A DNA stretch of 33,166 nt from JBHIFB01 sp046760905. Lineage in GTDB: Bacteria > Gemmatimonadota > CAZMKB01. The DNA is taken from NCBI GenBank assembly GCA_046760905.1, contig JBHIFB010000018.1, positions 1-33,166 of the forward strand, read 5' to 3'. Below the pieces are notes generated by a model. The model searched no databases. It was not told the DNA's origin and saw only the letters and a list, made by a program, of their open reading frames with translations. The position numbers and the translations under genes are program-made. Positions 24,516-32,949 of the stretch are shown here, piece after piece. Position 1 is the first letter of the stretch. Each line of letters starts with the position of its first letter.

Positions 24516-25442
24516 ATGGATTCCAAAACCAATCTGATTGATTCGCTCACTAAAATCAATCCTGAGGTTCAGGAGAAGCTCATCATCTCTCTCATAATAA
24601 TCCTCTTTCTCTGGATACTCAGGACCATAATACTCAAAATTGTCTGGCGCCGAACTGAGGATGTCAGGACCAGATACCGATGGAGAAAAACAACGACTTA
24701 CCTGACAGTGATACTCGGGATATTGTTCATAGGTCGCGTCTGGTTCCTCGGCTTCAAGGAGCTCGCGACCTTCCTGGGCCTGCTGTCAGCCGGCCTAGCC
24801 ATAGCTTTGAAAGATGTGGTATCGAATATGGCTGGATGGATTTTTATAATATGGAGAAGACCCCTCGAAGTCGGAGATCGTATTCAGATTGGGGTCCACG
24901 CAGGAGACGTAATAGACATTCGTCTTTTCCAGTTCACAGTAATGGAGATAGGCAACTGGGTGAATGCTGAACAGAGTACCGGCAGGGTTATCCACATACC
25001 GAATGCACTAGTTTTCAATGAACCGCTCGCAAACTACAGCAAGGGATTTCAGTACATATGGAACGAGGTGCCGGTCCTTGTTACTTTCGAAAGCAACTGG
25101 GAAAAGGCAAAAGAAGTTCTCAGCGGTATCGCGAGCAGGCATGCGGAGCATCTCAGCACGGCAGCCGAGGAGAAGCTCAAGGAAGCGACGAAGAAGTTCA
25201 TGATTTTCTACACCGCACTCACTCCCACGGTATACACCAGTGTCGAAGAGAGCGGGGTCCTGCTTACGATACGCTATCTATGCGAGCCACGGCGCAGAAG
25301 AGGAAGTGAAGCGGCGATCTGGGAAGACGTCTTGAAGGAATTCTCTGATTGTCCGGATATAGACTTTGCCTATCCCACACAGAGGTTTTATAATAACCTT
25401 AAAGAGGGAAAAGAAGGCACGAGGCCGAGATCCATCGACTGA
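24516..25442 (+). CDS. MscS-type mechanosensitive channel
   Basis: Small-conductance mechanosensitive channel homologue that would release solutes on hypo-osmotic shock; 308 residues. Hydrophobic helices occur at about 15-35 and 65-110. The pore-lining helix and beta domain follow: LGLLSAGLAIALKDVVSNMAGW, then RRPLEVGDRIQI and GRVIHIPNALVFNEPLANYS, all MscS landmarks. The ATG at 24516 is preceded by AGAGG (eight bases); a TTG at 24495 is in frame but lacks support. Trehalose-synthesis genes follow on the same strand. Pairing an osmolyte-release valve with osmolyte synthesis is sensible. Confidence 0.92.
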   Translation: MDSKTNLIDSLTKINPEVQEKLIISLIIILFLWILRTIILKIVWRRTEDVRTRYRWRKTTTYLTVILGILFIGRVWFLGFKELATFLGLLSAGLAIALKDVVSNMAGWIFIIWRRPLEVGDRIQIGVHAGDVIDIRLFQFTVMEIGNWVNAEQSTGRVIHIPNALVFNEPLANYSKGFQYIWNEVPVLVTFESNWEKAKEVLSGIASRHAEHLSTAAEEKLKEATKKFMIFYTALTPTVYTSVEESGVLLTIRYLCEPRRRRGSEAAIWEDVLKEFSDCPDIDFAYPTQRFYNNLKEGKEGTRPRSID

Positions 25443-25500
25443 TGCCGTGAGGTGAGACATTCCTCCATCTAACAAGAATAGAAAAAGGGAACCGTTTGCA

Positions 25501-26154
25501 GTGAGAGACTGTACCCTGGTCGCCGTCGCAACAGGCAGGCGAGCACAGAATCTCAGGGAACTCAGGGACCACATAGCGACTGTTCATCCGGACAGCATAT
25601 ACTATCACTTCTGGGGTGGTTTGCTGCGACCGCGCTTCGATGATCCTGAGTTCAACAACGATTTCGCTGCCTGGGCCCGGGACGGACTAAACGAGCACAA
25701 GCTAGCAGAACGTCTCGGTGTCATAGATCCTACGGACTTCCTGGATCTCGAAGCTCTGCGTCTCGAACTGGTTGAGGTGATCGAAGATCACCTGGACGAA
25801 AACGAATATGTACCATGGACAAACTCAGACCGACAGTTTCACTTCATACGCTCAAAGATAGTCGTATTCGACACGAGTCAAAGGATCGAAAAACCTGAGA
25901 TGCTGCCGCACGCAACGGAATCGATGTCATCGAGCAGCATATTCTACCACTTCATAGACGCACGCCGCCGCACTCCCGACAGGATTGATGACTTCAGCAC
26001 ATGGCTGCGAGGATACGGTGATAAGTATAGAAAGTTGCACAGTCAGCTCTCAGCCATAGATCCTTATTTCGCTACACTAGTCGAACTGAGGGATAAGATT
26101 ACGAGGCTTTTCTTTGACTATTTCGGAGATAAAATTGAGAAGCTCCCTGCTTGA
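25501..26154 (+). CDS. DUF5752-family protein with internal duplication
   Basis: Protein of 217 residues starting at GTG 25501, with no signal peptide or membrane segment. It matches my recollection of the DUF5752 family, found beside sugar-metabolism genes; the biochemical role is unknown. The chain shows a twofold repeat. SIYYHF (32-37), a charged/aromatic stretch, VIDP (74-77) and EALRLEL (84-90) recur as SIFYHF (146-151), AIDP (185-188) and VELRDKI (194-200). The 3' end overlaps treT by 20 bases, implying coupled translation. A regulatory or partner role for the trehalose enzymes is inferred from position only. Confidence 0.72.
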   Translation: MRDCTLVAVATGRRAQNLRELRDHIATVHPDSIYYHFWGGLLRPRFDDPEFNNDFAAWARDGLNEHKLAERLGVIDPTDFLDLEALRLELVEVIEDHLDENEYVPWTNSDRQFHFIRSKIVVFDTSQRIEKPEMLPHATESMSSSSIFYHFIDARRRTPDRIDDFSTWLRGYGDKYRKLHSQLSAIDPYFATLVELRDKITRLFFDYFGDKIEKLPA

Positions 26155-27376
26155 CACATACAGAAGTATAGCAGGTGAGGATGTGGTTGACCACCTCAGG
26201 CAGCTTGCCCTATCACTCTCCGGGCTGCGGGTCGTACACGTGAACTCTACACGAGTGGGTGGAGGTGTGGCTGAGATTCTCACGAAGCTGGTCCCGCTAA
26301 AGCGAGAGCTGGGCATAGATGTCAGCTGGGAAGTCATCGACGGCGATATGGAATTTTTCAATTGCACAAAGAGCATTCACAATGCCTTACAGGGAAGCCA
26401 CATCCCTCTGTCCGATGCAATGAAGAAAGTATACGAAGAATCGAATGCGAGAAATGCCGAGGAGTTTCGTTCGAAACTGGAAGAGGCGGATATCGTTTTC
26501 ATCCATGACCCACAGCCGGCAATGCTTATCAAATTCTTTCCGAAAAGGAAGAACAAATGGATATGGAGATGCCACATAGATGTCAGCAAGCCATACCGGC
26601 CTGTCTGGAAATACCTCCGTGATTTTGTATCCGGTTATGACGCAAGCATCTTCTCGCTGGCAGCCTTCGCACAGGAATTGCCGCACCAGCAGTATCTCAT
26701 CCCGCCAAGCATAGATCCCCTGAGCAACAAGAACATGGAGCTCGGCGATGATGTCGTCGACTCCTATCGCACTCGGTTCGAGCTTGATCGGGAGCGACCG
26801 ATCATCGTGCAGGTATCCCGTTTCGATAGGTTCAAGGACCCTATAGGTGTGATAGAGACATACAAGGAAGCAAGAAAGTTCATGCCGATTCAGCTTGTTC
26901 TCGCGGGAGGAGCGGCAAACGATGATCCTGAAGGGGAGCTGGTATTGAGAGAAGTGCAGGCGGCTGCAGCTTCGGACCCTGACATCCATGTCCTGCTGCT
27001 TCCTGCAAATTCACCGCTTTCGGTAAACGCACTGCAGAGGATGGCTGACATAGTGGTTCAGAAATCGATCAAGGAAGGGTTTGGCCTGACGGTAACCGAA
27101 GCCATGTGGAAAGGTAAGCCGGTTGTTGGTGGCGACACCGGAGGCATTAGGATACAGATCGTGAATTACCATACGGGATTTCTGGTAAACTCCCCAGAAG
27201 GGGCGGCCCTCAGGATCAGATATCTGCTGAGTCACCGTGATAAGATCCAGGAGATGGGATTAAAGGCAAAAGAATTCGTCAGGGAAAATTTTCTCTTAAC
27301 CAGACACCTGAGGGACTATCTTACCCTCATGGTCGCGCTGAAATATGGATTCGAGGACAGGATTGAACTCATATAA
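26135..27376 (+). CDS. treT: Trehalose glycosyltransferring synthase TreT (GT4)
   Basis: Makes trehalose in one step from NDP-glucose and glucose (reversible in characterised archaeal and thermophile enzymes). It has 413 residues from TTG 26135, which has GGAG six bases upstream; a TTG at 26114 is in frame but unsupported. The N-terminal HVNSTRVGGGVAEIL, WRCHIDVSKP, PPSIDPLSNKN, VSRFDRFKDP and the C-terminal KEGFGLTVTEAMWKGKPVVGG are TreT hallmarks. It is sandwiched between a DUF5752 gene and otsB. The neighbouring OtsAB pathway makes the same product through trehalose-6-phosphate. Confidence 0.9.
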   Translation: MRSSLLDTYRSIAGEDVVDHLRQLALSLSGLRVVHVNSTRVGGGVAEILTKLVPLKRELGIDVSWEVIDGDMEFFNCTKSIHNALQGSHIPLSDAMKKVYEESNARNAEEFRSKLEEADIVFIHDPQPAMLIKFFPKRKNKWIWRCHIDVSKPYRPVWKYLRDFVSGYDASIFSLAAFAQELPHQQYLIPPSIDPLSNKNMELGDDVVDSYRTRFELDRERPIIVQVSRFDRFKDPIGVIETYKEARKFMPIQLVLAGGAANDDPEGELVLREVQAAAASDPDIHVLLLPANSPLSVNALQRMADIVVQKSIKEGFGLTVTEAMWKGKPVVGGDTGGIRIQIVNYHTGFLVNSPEGAALRIRYLLSHRDKIQEMGLKAKEFVRENFLLTRHLRDYLTLMVALKYGFEDRIELI

Positions 27377-27416
27377 CGCCTCATCAGTTCGCTTCTCTCA
27401 CCCGGGGAGATGAATC

Positions 27417-28211
27417 ATGAAGATTCTCAGACAGGCTATGCTCGTCGATGAGTTCTTCGAGCGCGTAAGGCAGATGGGAAAAAGAGCCCTCTTTCTTGAT
27501 TACGACGGAACCCTCGCCCCATTCGTAGTCGAAAGGAGTGAGGCCGTTCCATACCCCGGTGTGTGCGAGTTGCTCGATGAGATCATCAGCACCTGTGATT
27601 GCCGCCTCGTAATAATCTCGGGTCGTTGGCTCGGTGACCTGATTCCCCTCCTCAGATTAAAAGAGCTCCCTGAAGTATGGGGCTCCCACGGATCTGAAAG
27701 GCTCATGCCGGATAGAAAGTATCAGATAGAGAAATCGGATGCAAATGCCCTCCGCGGGCTGGCCATGGCTGAATCGTGGGTGCTTGAGCAGAAGCTGGCC
27801 AGATACTGTGAGCGGAAGCATTCCTCCCTCGCCCTTCACTTGCGAGGATTATCCTCGGGCGAGAGCAGGACCATCAAAGCTAAGACACTCGAAAAGTGGT
27901 CGGGCATAGCCCAACAGAGTGGGCTGACCGTCCAGGAATTCGATGGTGGTATCGAGCTCAGAACAACCGGACCGAACAAAGGGGTTGCCGTTGACACCGT
28001 GCTTGAAGAGATGGGGGAGGGGACAGCGGCGGCCTATCTCGGGGATGATCTCACCGACGAGGATGCATTCCATGCCATATCAGGGAGAGGACTGGCCGTG
28101 CTCGTTCGGGAGAAGTTGAGGGAGACAGCCGCTGATATATGGGTTAAACCGCCGGATGAACTCCTATGGTTTTTGAAAAGATGGTTGGAGGTATGCCGGG
28201 AAAAAGCCTGA
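27417..28211 (+). CDS. otsB: Trehalose-6-phosphate phosphatase
   Basis: HAD-superfamily phosphatase that dephosphorylates trehalose-6-phosphate; 264 residues. The catalytic motif I is FLDYDGTLAP, with Asp28 as nucleophile and Asp30 as acid/base. IISGR (67-70) carries motif II. NKGVAVDTVLEEM contains the conserved Lys, and YLGDDLTDEDAF (207-218) is the metal-binding motif IV. The ATG is preceded by GGGGAG. Its 3' end overlaps otsA, so the phosphatase and synthase are translationally coupled. Confidence 0.94.
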   Translation: MKILRQAMLVDEFFERVRQMGKRALFLDYDGTLAPFVVERSEAVPYPGVCELLDEIISTCDCRLVIISGRWLGDLIPLLRLKELPEVWGSHGSERLMPDRKYQIEKSDANALRGLAMAESWVLEQKLARYCERKHSSLALHLRGLSSGESRTIKAKTLEKWSGIAQQSGLTVQEFDGGIELRTTGPNKGVAVDTVLEEMGEGTAAAYLGDDLTDEDAFHAISGRGLAVLVREKLRETAADIWVKPPDELLWFLKRWLEVCREKA

Positions 28212-29677
28212 AAAGCTCGGGTAAAAGGCTCGTTATCATCTCGAACCGACTACCTATAGTGGTCGAGAAGACTGATGAGGGGTACTCAGTGCGCCCTGGC
28301 TCGGGAGGTCTCGTCACCGCCCTGGCTCCGGTGCTCAGAAACCGTGGGGGTCTCTGGATTGGCTGGCCAGGAACCAGCGAGGAAGTAGACCTGAGTGACT
28401 CGATTCCCGAGGCGTCTAAGGAGATCGGCTATTCTCTGAAACTCGTCAAACTGACTGAGGAGGAGATCAACGGTTTCTACCATGGCTTTTCCAATGAAAT
28501 AATCTGGCCGCTCTTTCACGATCTTCAATCCCGCTGTAATTTCGATCCGAACTACTGGACTTCTTATAAGGAAGTGAATTCGAAGTTCGCCGAAAAGATA
28601 GTGGAAAGCACAAGCGGGGAGGATTACATCTGGGTGCACGATTACCATCTGATGAGCGTTGCGAGAGAGATGCGGAAAATGGGTATCAATTATGCACTGG
28701 GCTTTTTCCTGCACATACCATTCCCATCGCTGGACATATTCCTCAAGCTGCCGTGGAGATTCGAGATCCTCCGTGATCTTCTCGAGTATGATATCATCGG
28801 ATTCCAGACCCTACGAGATAGAAGCAATTTCCTCCAGTGCGTTCGAACATTGATAAAGGAAGCGTCTTTCCACGGTAAGGGCCGGGTTATCACAGTGAAC
28901 ACTGCAGAAAAGTCGGTGAGGGTAGGCAATTTCCCCATAAGCATAGACTATGAAGAATTCGTTAAGACGGCTTCGACGCAGGAGGTTGCAGACAAAGCAT
29001 GGTTTCTCCACGAGGACCTACCGCAGCGCACTCTCATCCTCGGCGTAGATCGTCTCGATTACACCAAGGGGATTCCCTACCGATTGGAAGCCTTCAGGAA
29101 CGCCCTCAGACGTTTCCCGGATCTTCATAGAAATACAAGTCTGATCCAGATCGTCGTGCCGAGCAGGGCCGATATCCCCACCTACCATGACCTGAAAACC
29201 GAGATAGAGAGGCTGGTCGGTGAGATAAACGGAGAGTTTACCCAGTCAGGATGGATACCGATACACTACATATTCAGGCACCTCGATCCTATTGAACTCA
29301 TCGCCTACTACCGGACATGCGAGATTGCTCTGCTGACACCGCTCAAGGACGGCATGAACCTGGTGGCGAAAGAATACTGCGCCTCGAGCCTCGAAGAGAA
29401 CTGCGTTTTGATTCTGAGCGAGTTCGCGGGAGCCGTCGCACAATTACAGAGAGGGGCCCTCATCGTGAATCCCTACGATGTGGAAGGCATCGCCAGTGCA
29501 ATCTACAGGGCCTACACGATGGACTATGACGAGAGGCGATGGAGGATGAGAAAACTAAGACAATCCATACGCAGACAGGACATCTTCTGGTGGATCGACT
29601 CCTTTTTGAGGGCAGCTTTCGCGAAGGACCTCGATGATTTTCCATTCCTCGAAGAATACATACCTGAAGCCGATTGA
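28166..29677 (+). CDS. otsA: Trehalose-6-phosphate synthase (GT20)
   Basis: Transfers glucose from an NDP-glucose donor to glucose-6-phosphate. It has up to 503 residues with the GT20 landmarks RLVIISNRLPIVV, GSGGLVTALAP, WIGWPG, VHDYHLM, FFLHIPFPS, VDRLDYTKGIPYR and LKDGMNLVAKEYCAS. Three in-frame ATGs could start it (28166, 28181, 28193). The best Shine-Dalgarno, GGAGGT at 28187-28192, directly abuts the last ATG, which is too close to use normally, so the start is unsettled. It overlaps otsB by 19-46 bases. A consensus promoter follows, so this probably ends the operon. Confidence 0.95.
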   Translation: MVFEKMVGGMPGKSLKSSGKRLVIISNRLPIVVEKTDEGYSVRPGSGGLVTALAPVLRNRGGLWIGWPGTSEEVDLSDSIPEASKEIGYSLKLVKLTEEEINGFYHGFSNEIIWPLFHDLQSRCNFDPNYWTSYKEVNSKFAEKIVESTSGEDYIWVHDYHLMSVAREMRKMGINYALGFFLHIPFPSLDIFLKLPWRFEILRDLLEYDIIGFQTLRDRSNFLQCVRTLIKEASFHGKGRVITVNTAEKSVRVGNFPISIDYEEFVKTASTQEVADKAWFLHEDLPQRTLILGVDRLDYTKGIPYRLEAFRNALRRFPDLHRNTSLIQIVVPSRADIPTYHDLKTEIERLVGEINGEFTQSGWIPIHYIFRHLDPIELIAYYRTCEIALLTPLKDGMNLVAKEYCASSLEENCVLILSEFAGAVAQLQRGALIVNPYDVEGIASAIYRAYTMDYDERRWRMRKLRQSIRRQDIFWWIDSFLRAAFAKDLDDFPFLEEYIPEAD

Positions 29678-29691
29678 CTCGCCACATCTCT

Positions 29692-29721
29692 TTGACAATT
29701 CGCCCTGGAATGTGTTATAAT
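29692..29721 (+). promoter_or_regulatory. Consensus sigma70-type promoter for the M14 peptidase gene
   Basis: TTGACA (29692-29697), an 18-base spacer, and TATAAT (29716-29721), both perfect consensus boxes. They sit in the 94-base gap after otsA and about 50 bases before the peptidase ATG. It is the strongest promoter match I found in the window. Confidence 0.88.
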
Positions 29722-29771
29722 GTAGCTGTTACTACCTTGCTGCAAATTCTCGAAAAACGAAGGGGTATGTT

Positions 29772-32700
29772 ATGAATATAAAAACAGCAACAGTTTTCGT
29801 GTGCATGCTTCTCACCGCCTGTACCGTGTTTGCTTTCACAACACCCGATGTGGTTTATATACGGGCGAAACTGGAGCGGACGAGCCCTCTGGCAAACGAT
29901 GTTGGAAGGAGATACATCATAATCGGTGGAGGTGATGACTACTTAGACATCATGATCCCGAGATCGGAGCTCGAAGAACTGGCAAAAAAGCTACCTTCGT
30001 ACGAAGTGCTTTATGGCAGCCAGAAGGAGAAGATCGAAGAAACGATCGGGGCCGATTACGAGGATTACTTTCACGATTACGATGAGATGGTCCAGATCCT
30101 GAATCAGACGGCCCAAGATCATCCGGATATCGTTGAGATTCAGGGACTGGGATTCTCTGTAGAGGGCAGGATTATTATGGCCGCTAAAGTCACTGACAAC
30201 CCCCAAGAGGAGGAGAATGAACCAGAGTTCAGGGTGATAGGGCTACACCACGGAGACGAACTCATGGGGACCGAGGTGAATCTCCTGCTCCTCGATTACC
30301 TTACCGACAACTACGGTTCAGACTCCACCGTGACCTCCCTCGTCGATGACACCGAGATATGGATCATACCGATGATGAATCCGGACGGGCGTATGGCAAC
30401 ACCGTATCCAACACGTTATAACGCGAACGGAGTCGATCTCAACAGGGATTACGGCTACATGTGGAACCAGTTAACTCCAGCGGCATTCTCCCAGCCTGAG
30501 ACCAGAGCCATTAGAAACCACGGACTGGAAAATACATTCATGCTCTCCCTATCTTTTCATACGAGCGGAGACATCGTGAACTATGTCTGGAACTACTCGG
30601 GAGTGCCGACGCCGGATAACGATATCGTAGAACAGCTGTCTGAGGAGTATGGTACTTTCAACGGCTATTGGGTTATACATGGCTACTACTGGTATCAGAC
30701 CTACGGTGATTGCAATGACTGGTCGTATGGATCAAGGAGCAGTATAGACTGGACCATTGAAGTCTCAGATTACAACATCGATCAGGTATGGAACCTCAAC
30801 AGGGATGCGATAATCACACTCATGGGACATGCCGATGAGGGGATAAGGGGTACAGTGACCGATTCCCAGACGGGCGAGCCCATCGACGCCATCATTACGG
30901 TGGAGGAGTCGGGATATCCCTGGTATAACGACCCCTCACTGGGAGACTATCATCGCATGCTTCTGCCTGGCACGTACACGGTGACTTTCAGTTCTCCCGG
31001 ATACGTAGACACGACGATTTCAGGGATCTCGGTCAGTGACACAGGCGCCACAATACTCGATGTTGCGCTTAGAACTGGTGGAGACAATTACGCTTACCAG
31101 GTAGTGTCATGTTATTTCTACGATCCATTCACCTGGCCCGATCAGTACCAGAGAAACCCGACCAACGCAAATTTTGCGCTTTGTAATCCGGACAGTGTAT
31201 CGGCCTCGCTCGGGGAAGGAGGGGATATTGTGCTCGACTTCGGTGCCACACGATCTATCCCGAATCTGGATGGAGATGACTTCACCGTGTATGAACAGGG
31301 CGAAGACGATGGATACAGCGTATACCTGAGTAACAGCTTCAATGGGCCCTGGGTTTATCTCGGAGCCACAACCGGCACCGAATCCTTCGACATCGAAGAA
31401 GCGGGATTCGGTACTGTGAGGTACGTGAAGGTAATCGATGACGATGACGGCGATCCCTATGCATGGTATCCGGGCTGTGATATAGATGCGGTGGTGACGG
31501 TTTCATCCCCCGACACGCTGATACTGGCTCGGGAGAGTCATGAGATGAGCGACACGACATACGGCAATGGGAACGGTAGGATTGATCCGGGTGAGACAGT
31601 AGAAATATGGGTTACTCTAACCAATCTTGGAACCCTCGATGCGACGGGTGTTAGCGCCATAATGTCTGCCGAGGACACGATGGTCACAGTGAGTGTCGAT
31701 GAGGCATCTTATCCTGATATCCCGGGAGGGGGAAGCGGTTCATCGATCACACCGTACGTTATCAATGTATCTCCGGATTTCCCCGAGGGAGATGTGACTA
31801 CGCTGAGCCTGGCTATCAGCGCTGACGGTGGCTACTCCTTCAACGATTCCCTCTCAGTACTCATCGGAATGAAGCCAATTCTCGTCGTCGATGATGATGA
31901 CGGCGCAAACTACCACCAATTTTTCACATACGCCCTTGACGGCGCTGGCCTCCTCTATGACACGTGGGAAATCACCTCCCAGGGGGCACCGGACTTTGAG
32001 GACATCTCCGATTACCGCATCGTAATCTGGACGACTGGAGAAGACTACGAAGAGACGCTGACTCCGGCTGACGAAGCGAATCTCTCCCTGTATCTAGATG
32101 CGGGAGGGAAGCTGTTTTTGTCCAGCCAGGATTACCTCTCCGAGAACGGAATCGATGCATTCGCATCGGGCTACCTGCACGTTGGCTGGTACGACAGCGA
32201 CGTAGCTGTCACATCAATCAGCGGCATCCCGGGTGATCCCATCTCTGATGGACTCGACATAGACCTAGTCTTCCCATCGGGCTTCTCGAACTTTTCTGAT
32301 GACATTCTTCCCGACGCGGAGGCGGCAGGAGTTTTCATGAACACCGGCTATTCGGGGAAGGGGAGAGGAACGGTCGACTACTACAGCGTGATCAGATACC
32401 CGGCTGTGGGAAGTGCTGACTTCAAAACGATCTTCTTCTCCGCGCCGTTTGAAGCACTGCCTCTTAATGGCAGTTCCATCGTTGTCATGCAGAGGATTGT
32501 CGATTGGTTCAACGAGGAACCTGTGGTGGCGACTCTCGAGCTGGATCCGGACACGACGACAGTCGAGGCAGGCGGATCACTCGGGATACAGGTCTCTGCA
32601 ATGAACAATCTCACTTACGAAGAGGAATTCGTATTCTGGACGAACGTAACACTTCCGGGAGGAGGGACTTATCCACCTACAGGGTATCTGCTAGGACCCA

Positions 32701-32861
32701 TAAGCGCCCCTCTCGATTCGCTTCAGTGGGTAACGGTTCATATCTCTCACGATATTCCCCTCCAAGCTCCGAGATGGACGTATACATATAACGCCTATCT
32801 TTCCCTGGGCGAGGAAGTCGTGGCAGAGGATCACTTCGACTTCGATGTCACAGATCCTTAA
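29772..32861 (+). CDS. Large secreted M14-family zinc carboxypeptidase, multidomain
   Basis: Exported peptidase of 1029 residues. The N-terminal segment has both a lipobox-like LTAC (Cys17) and a plausible signal-peptidase I site after VFA, so lipoprotein status is open. The M14 core (about 100-350) has zinc ligands H160 and E163 (HHGDE), MNPDGR (202-207), DLNRDYG (222-228), His263 (SFHTSGD) and catalytic Glu330 (WTIEVSD). It continues with a carboxypeptidase-regulatory-like domain (about 357-433), a lectin/discoidin-like stretch, and an Ig-like APHP segment (NGRIDPGETVEIWVTLTN). A glutamine-amidotransferase-like fold (PILVVDDDDG to about 910) and an Ig-like end follow. No FlgD-type sorting tail is present. 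Cleavage specificity is unknown. Confidence 0.88.
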   Translation: MNIKTATVFVCMLLTACTVFAFTTPDVVYIRAKLERTSPLANDVGRRYIIIGGGDDYLDIMIPRSELEELAKKLPSYEVLYGSQKEKIEETIGADYEDYFHDYDEMVQILNQTAQDHPDIVEIQGLGFSVEGRIIMAAKVTDNPQEEENEPEFRVIGLHHGDELMGTEVNLLLLDYLTDNYGSDSTVTSLVDDTEIWIIPMMNPDGRMATPYPTRYNANGVDLNRDYGYMWNQLTPAAFSQPETRAIRNHGLENTFMLSLSFHTSGDIVNYVWNYSGVPTPDNDIVEQLSEEYGTFNGYWVIHGYYWYQTYGDCNDWSYGSRSSIDWTIEVSDYNIDQVWNLNRDAIITLMGHADEGIRGTVTDSQTGEPIDAIITVEESGYPWYNDPSLGDYHRMLLPGTYTVTFSSPGYVDTTISGISVSDTGATILDVALRTGGDNYAYQVVSCYFYDPFTWPDQYQRNPTNANFALCNPDSVSASLGEGGDIVLDFGATRSIPNLDGDDFTVYEQGEDDGYSVYLSNSFNGPWVYLGATTGTESFDIEEAGFGTVRYVKVIDDDDGDPYAWYPGCDIDAVVTVSSPDTLILARESHEMSDTTYGNGNGRIDPGETVEIWVTLTNLGTLDATGVSAIMSAEDTMVTVSVDEASYPDIPGGGSGSSITPYVINVSPDFPEGDVTTLSLAISADGGYSFNDSLSVLIGMKPILVVDDDDGANYHQFFTYALDGAGLLYDTWEITSQGAPDFEDISDYRIVIWTTGEDYEETLTPADEANLSLYLDAGGKLFLSSQDYLSENGIDAFASGYLHVGWYDSDVAVTSISGIPGDPISDGLDIDLVFPSGFSNFSDDILPDAEAAGVFMNTGYSGKGRGTVDYYSVIRYPAVGSADFKTIFFSAPFEALPLNGSSIVVMQRIVDWFNEEPVVATLELDPDTTTVEAGGSLGIQVSAMNNLTYEEEFVFWTNVTLPGGGTYPPTGYLLGPISAPLDSLQWVTVHISHDIPLQAPRWTYTYNAYLSLGEEVVAEDHFDFDVTDP

Positions 32862-32865
32862 GGAG

Positions 32866-32949
32866 CATGCCGGTAACATATAAATTGTCTTGATCATCAA
32901 AAGCCATAGAAGTGGGGCCATTAAGTGCAGCGTGCTTTGCATGCATGTG
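32866..32949 (-). pseudogene. Beta-propeller (SBBP-like) coding remnant beyond an in-frame stop
   Basis: Read on the minus strand in the same frame as the partial gene to its right, the sequence after the TAA (32952-32950) continues as NGPTSMAFDDQDNLYVTGM from 32922 downward. That closely fits the SBBP beta-propeller repeat pattern, P-x-S-x-A-x-D-x-x-x-N-x-Y-V-T-G. The likeliest explanation is that the propeller gene once ran further and the stop is a later truncation. Confidence 0.5.
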
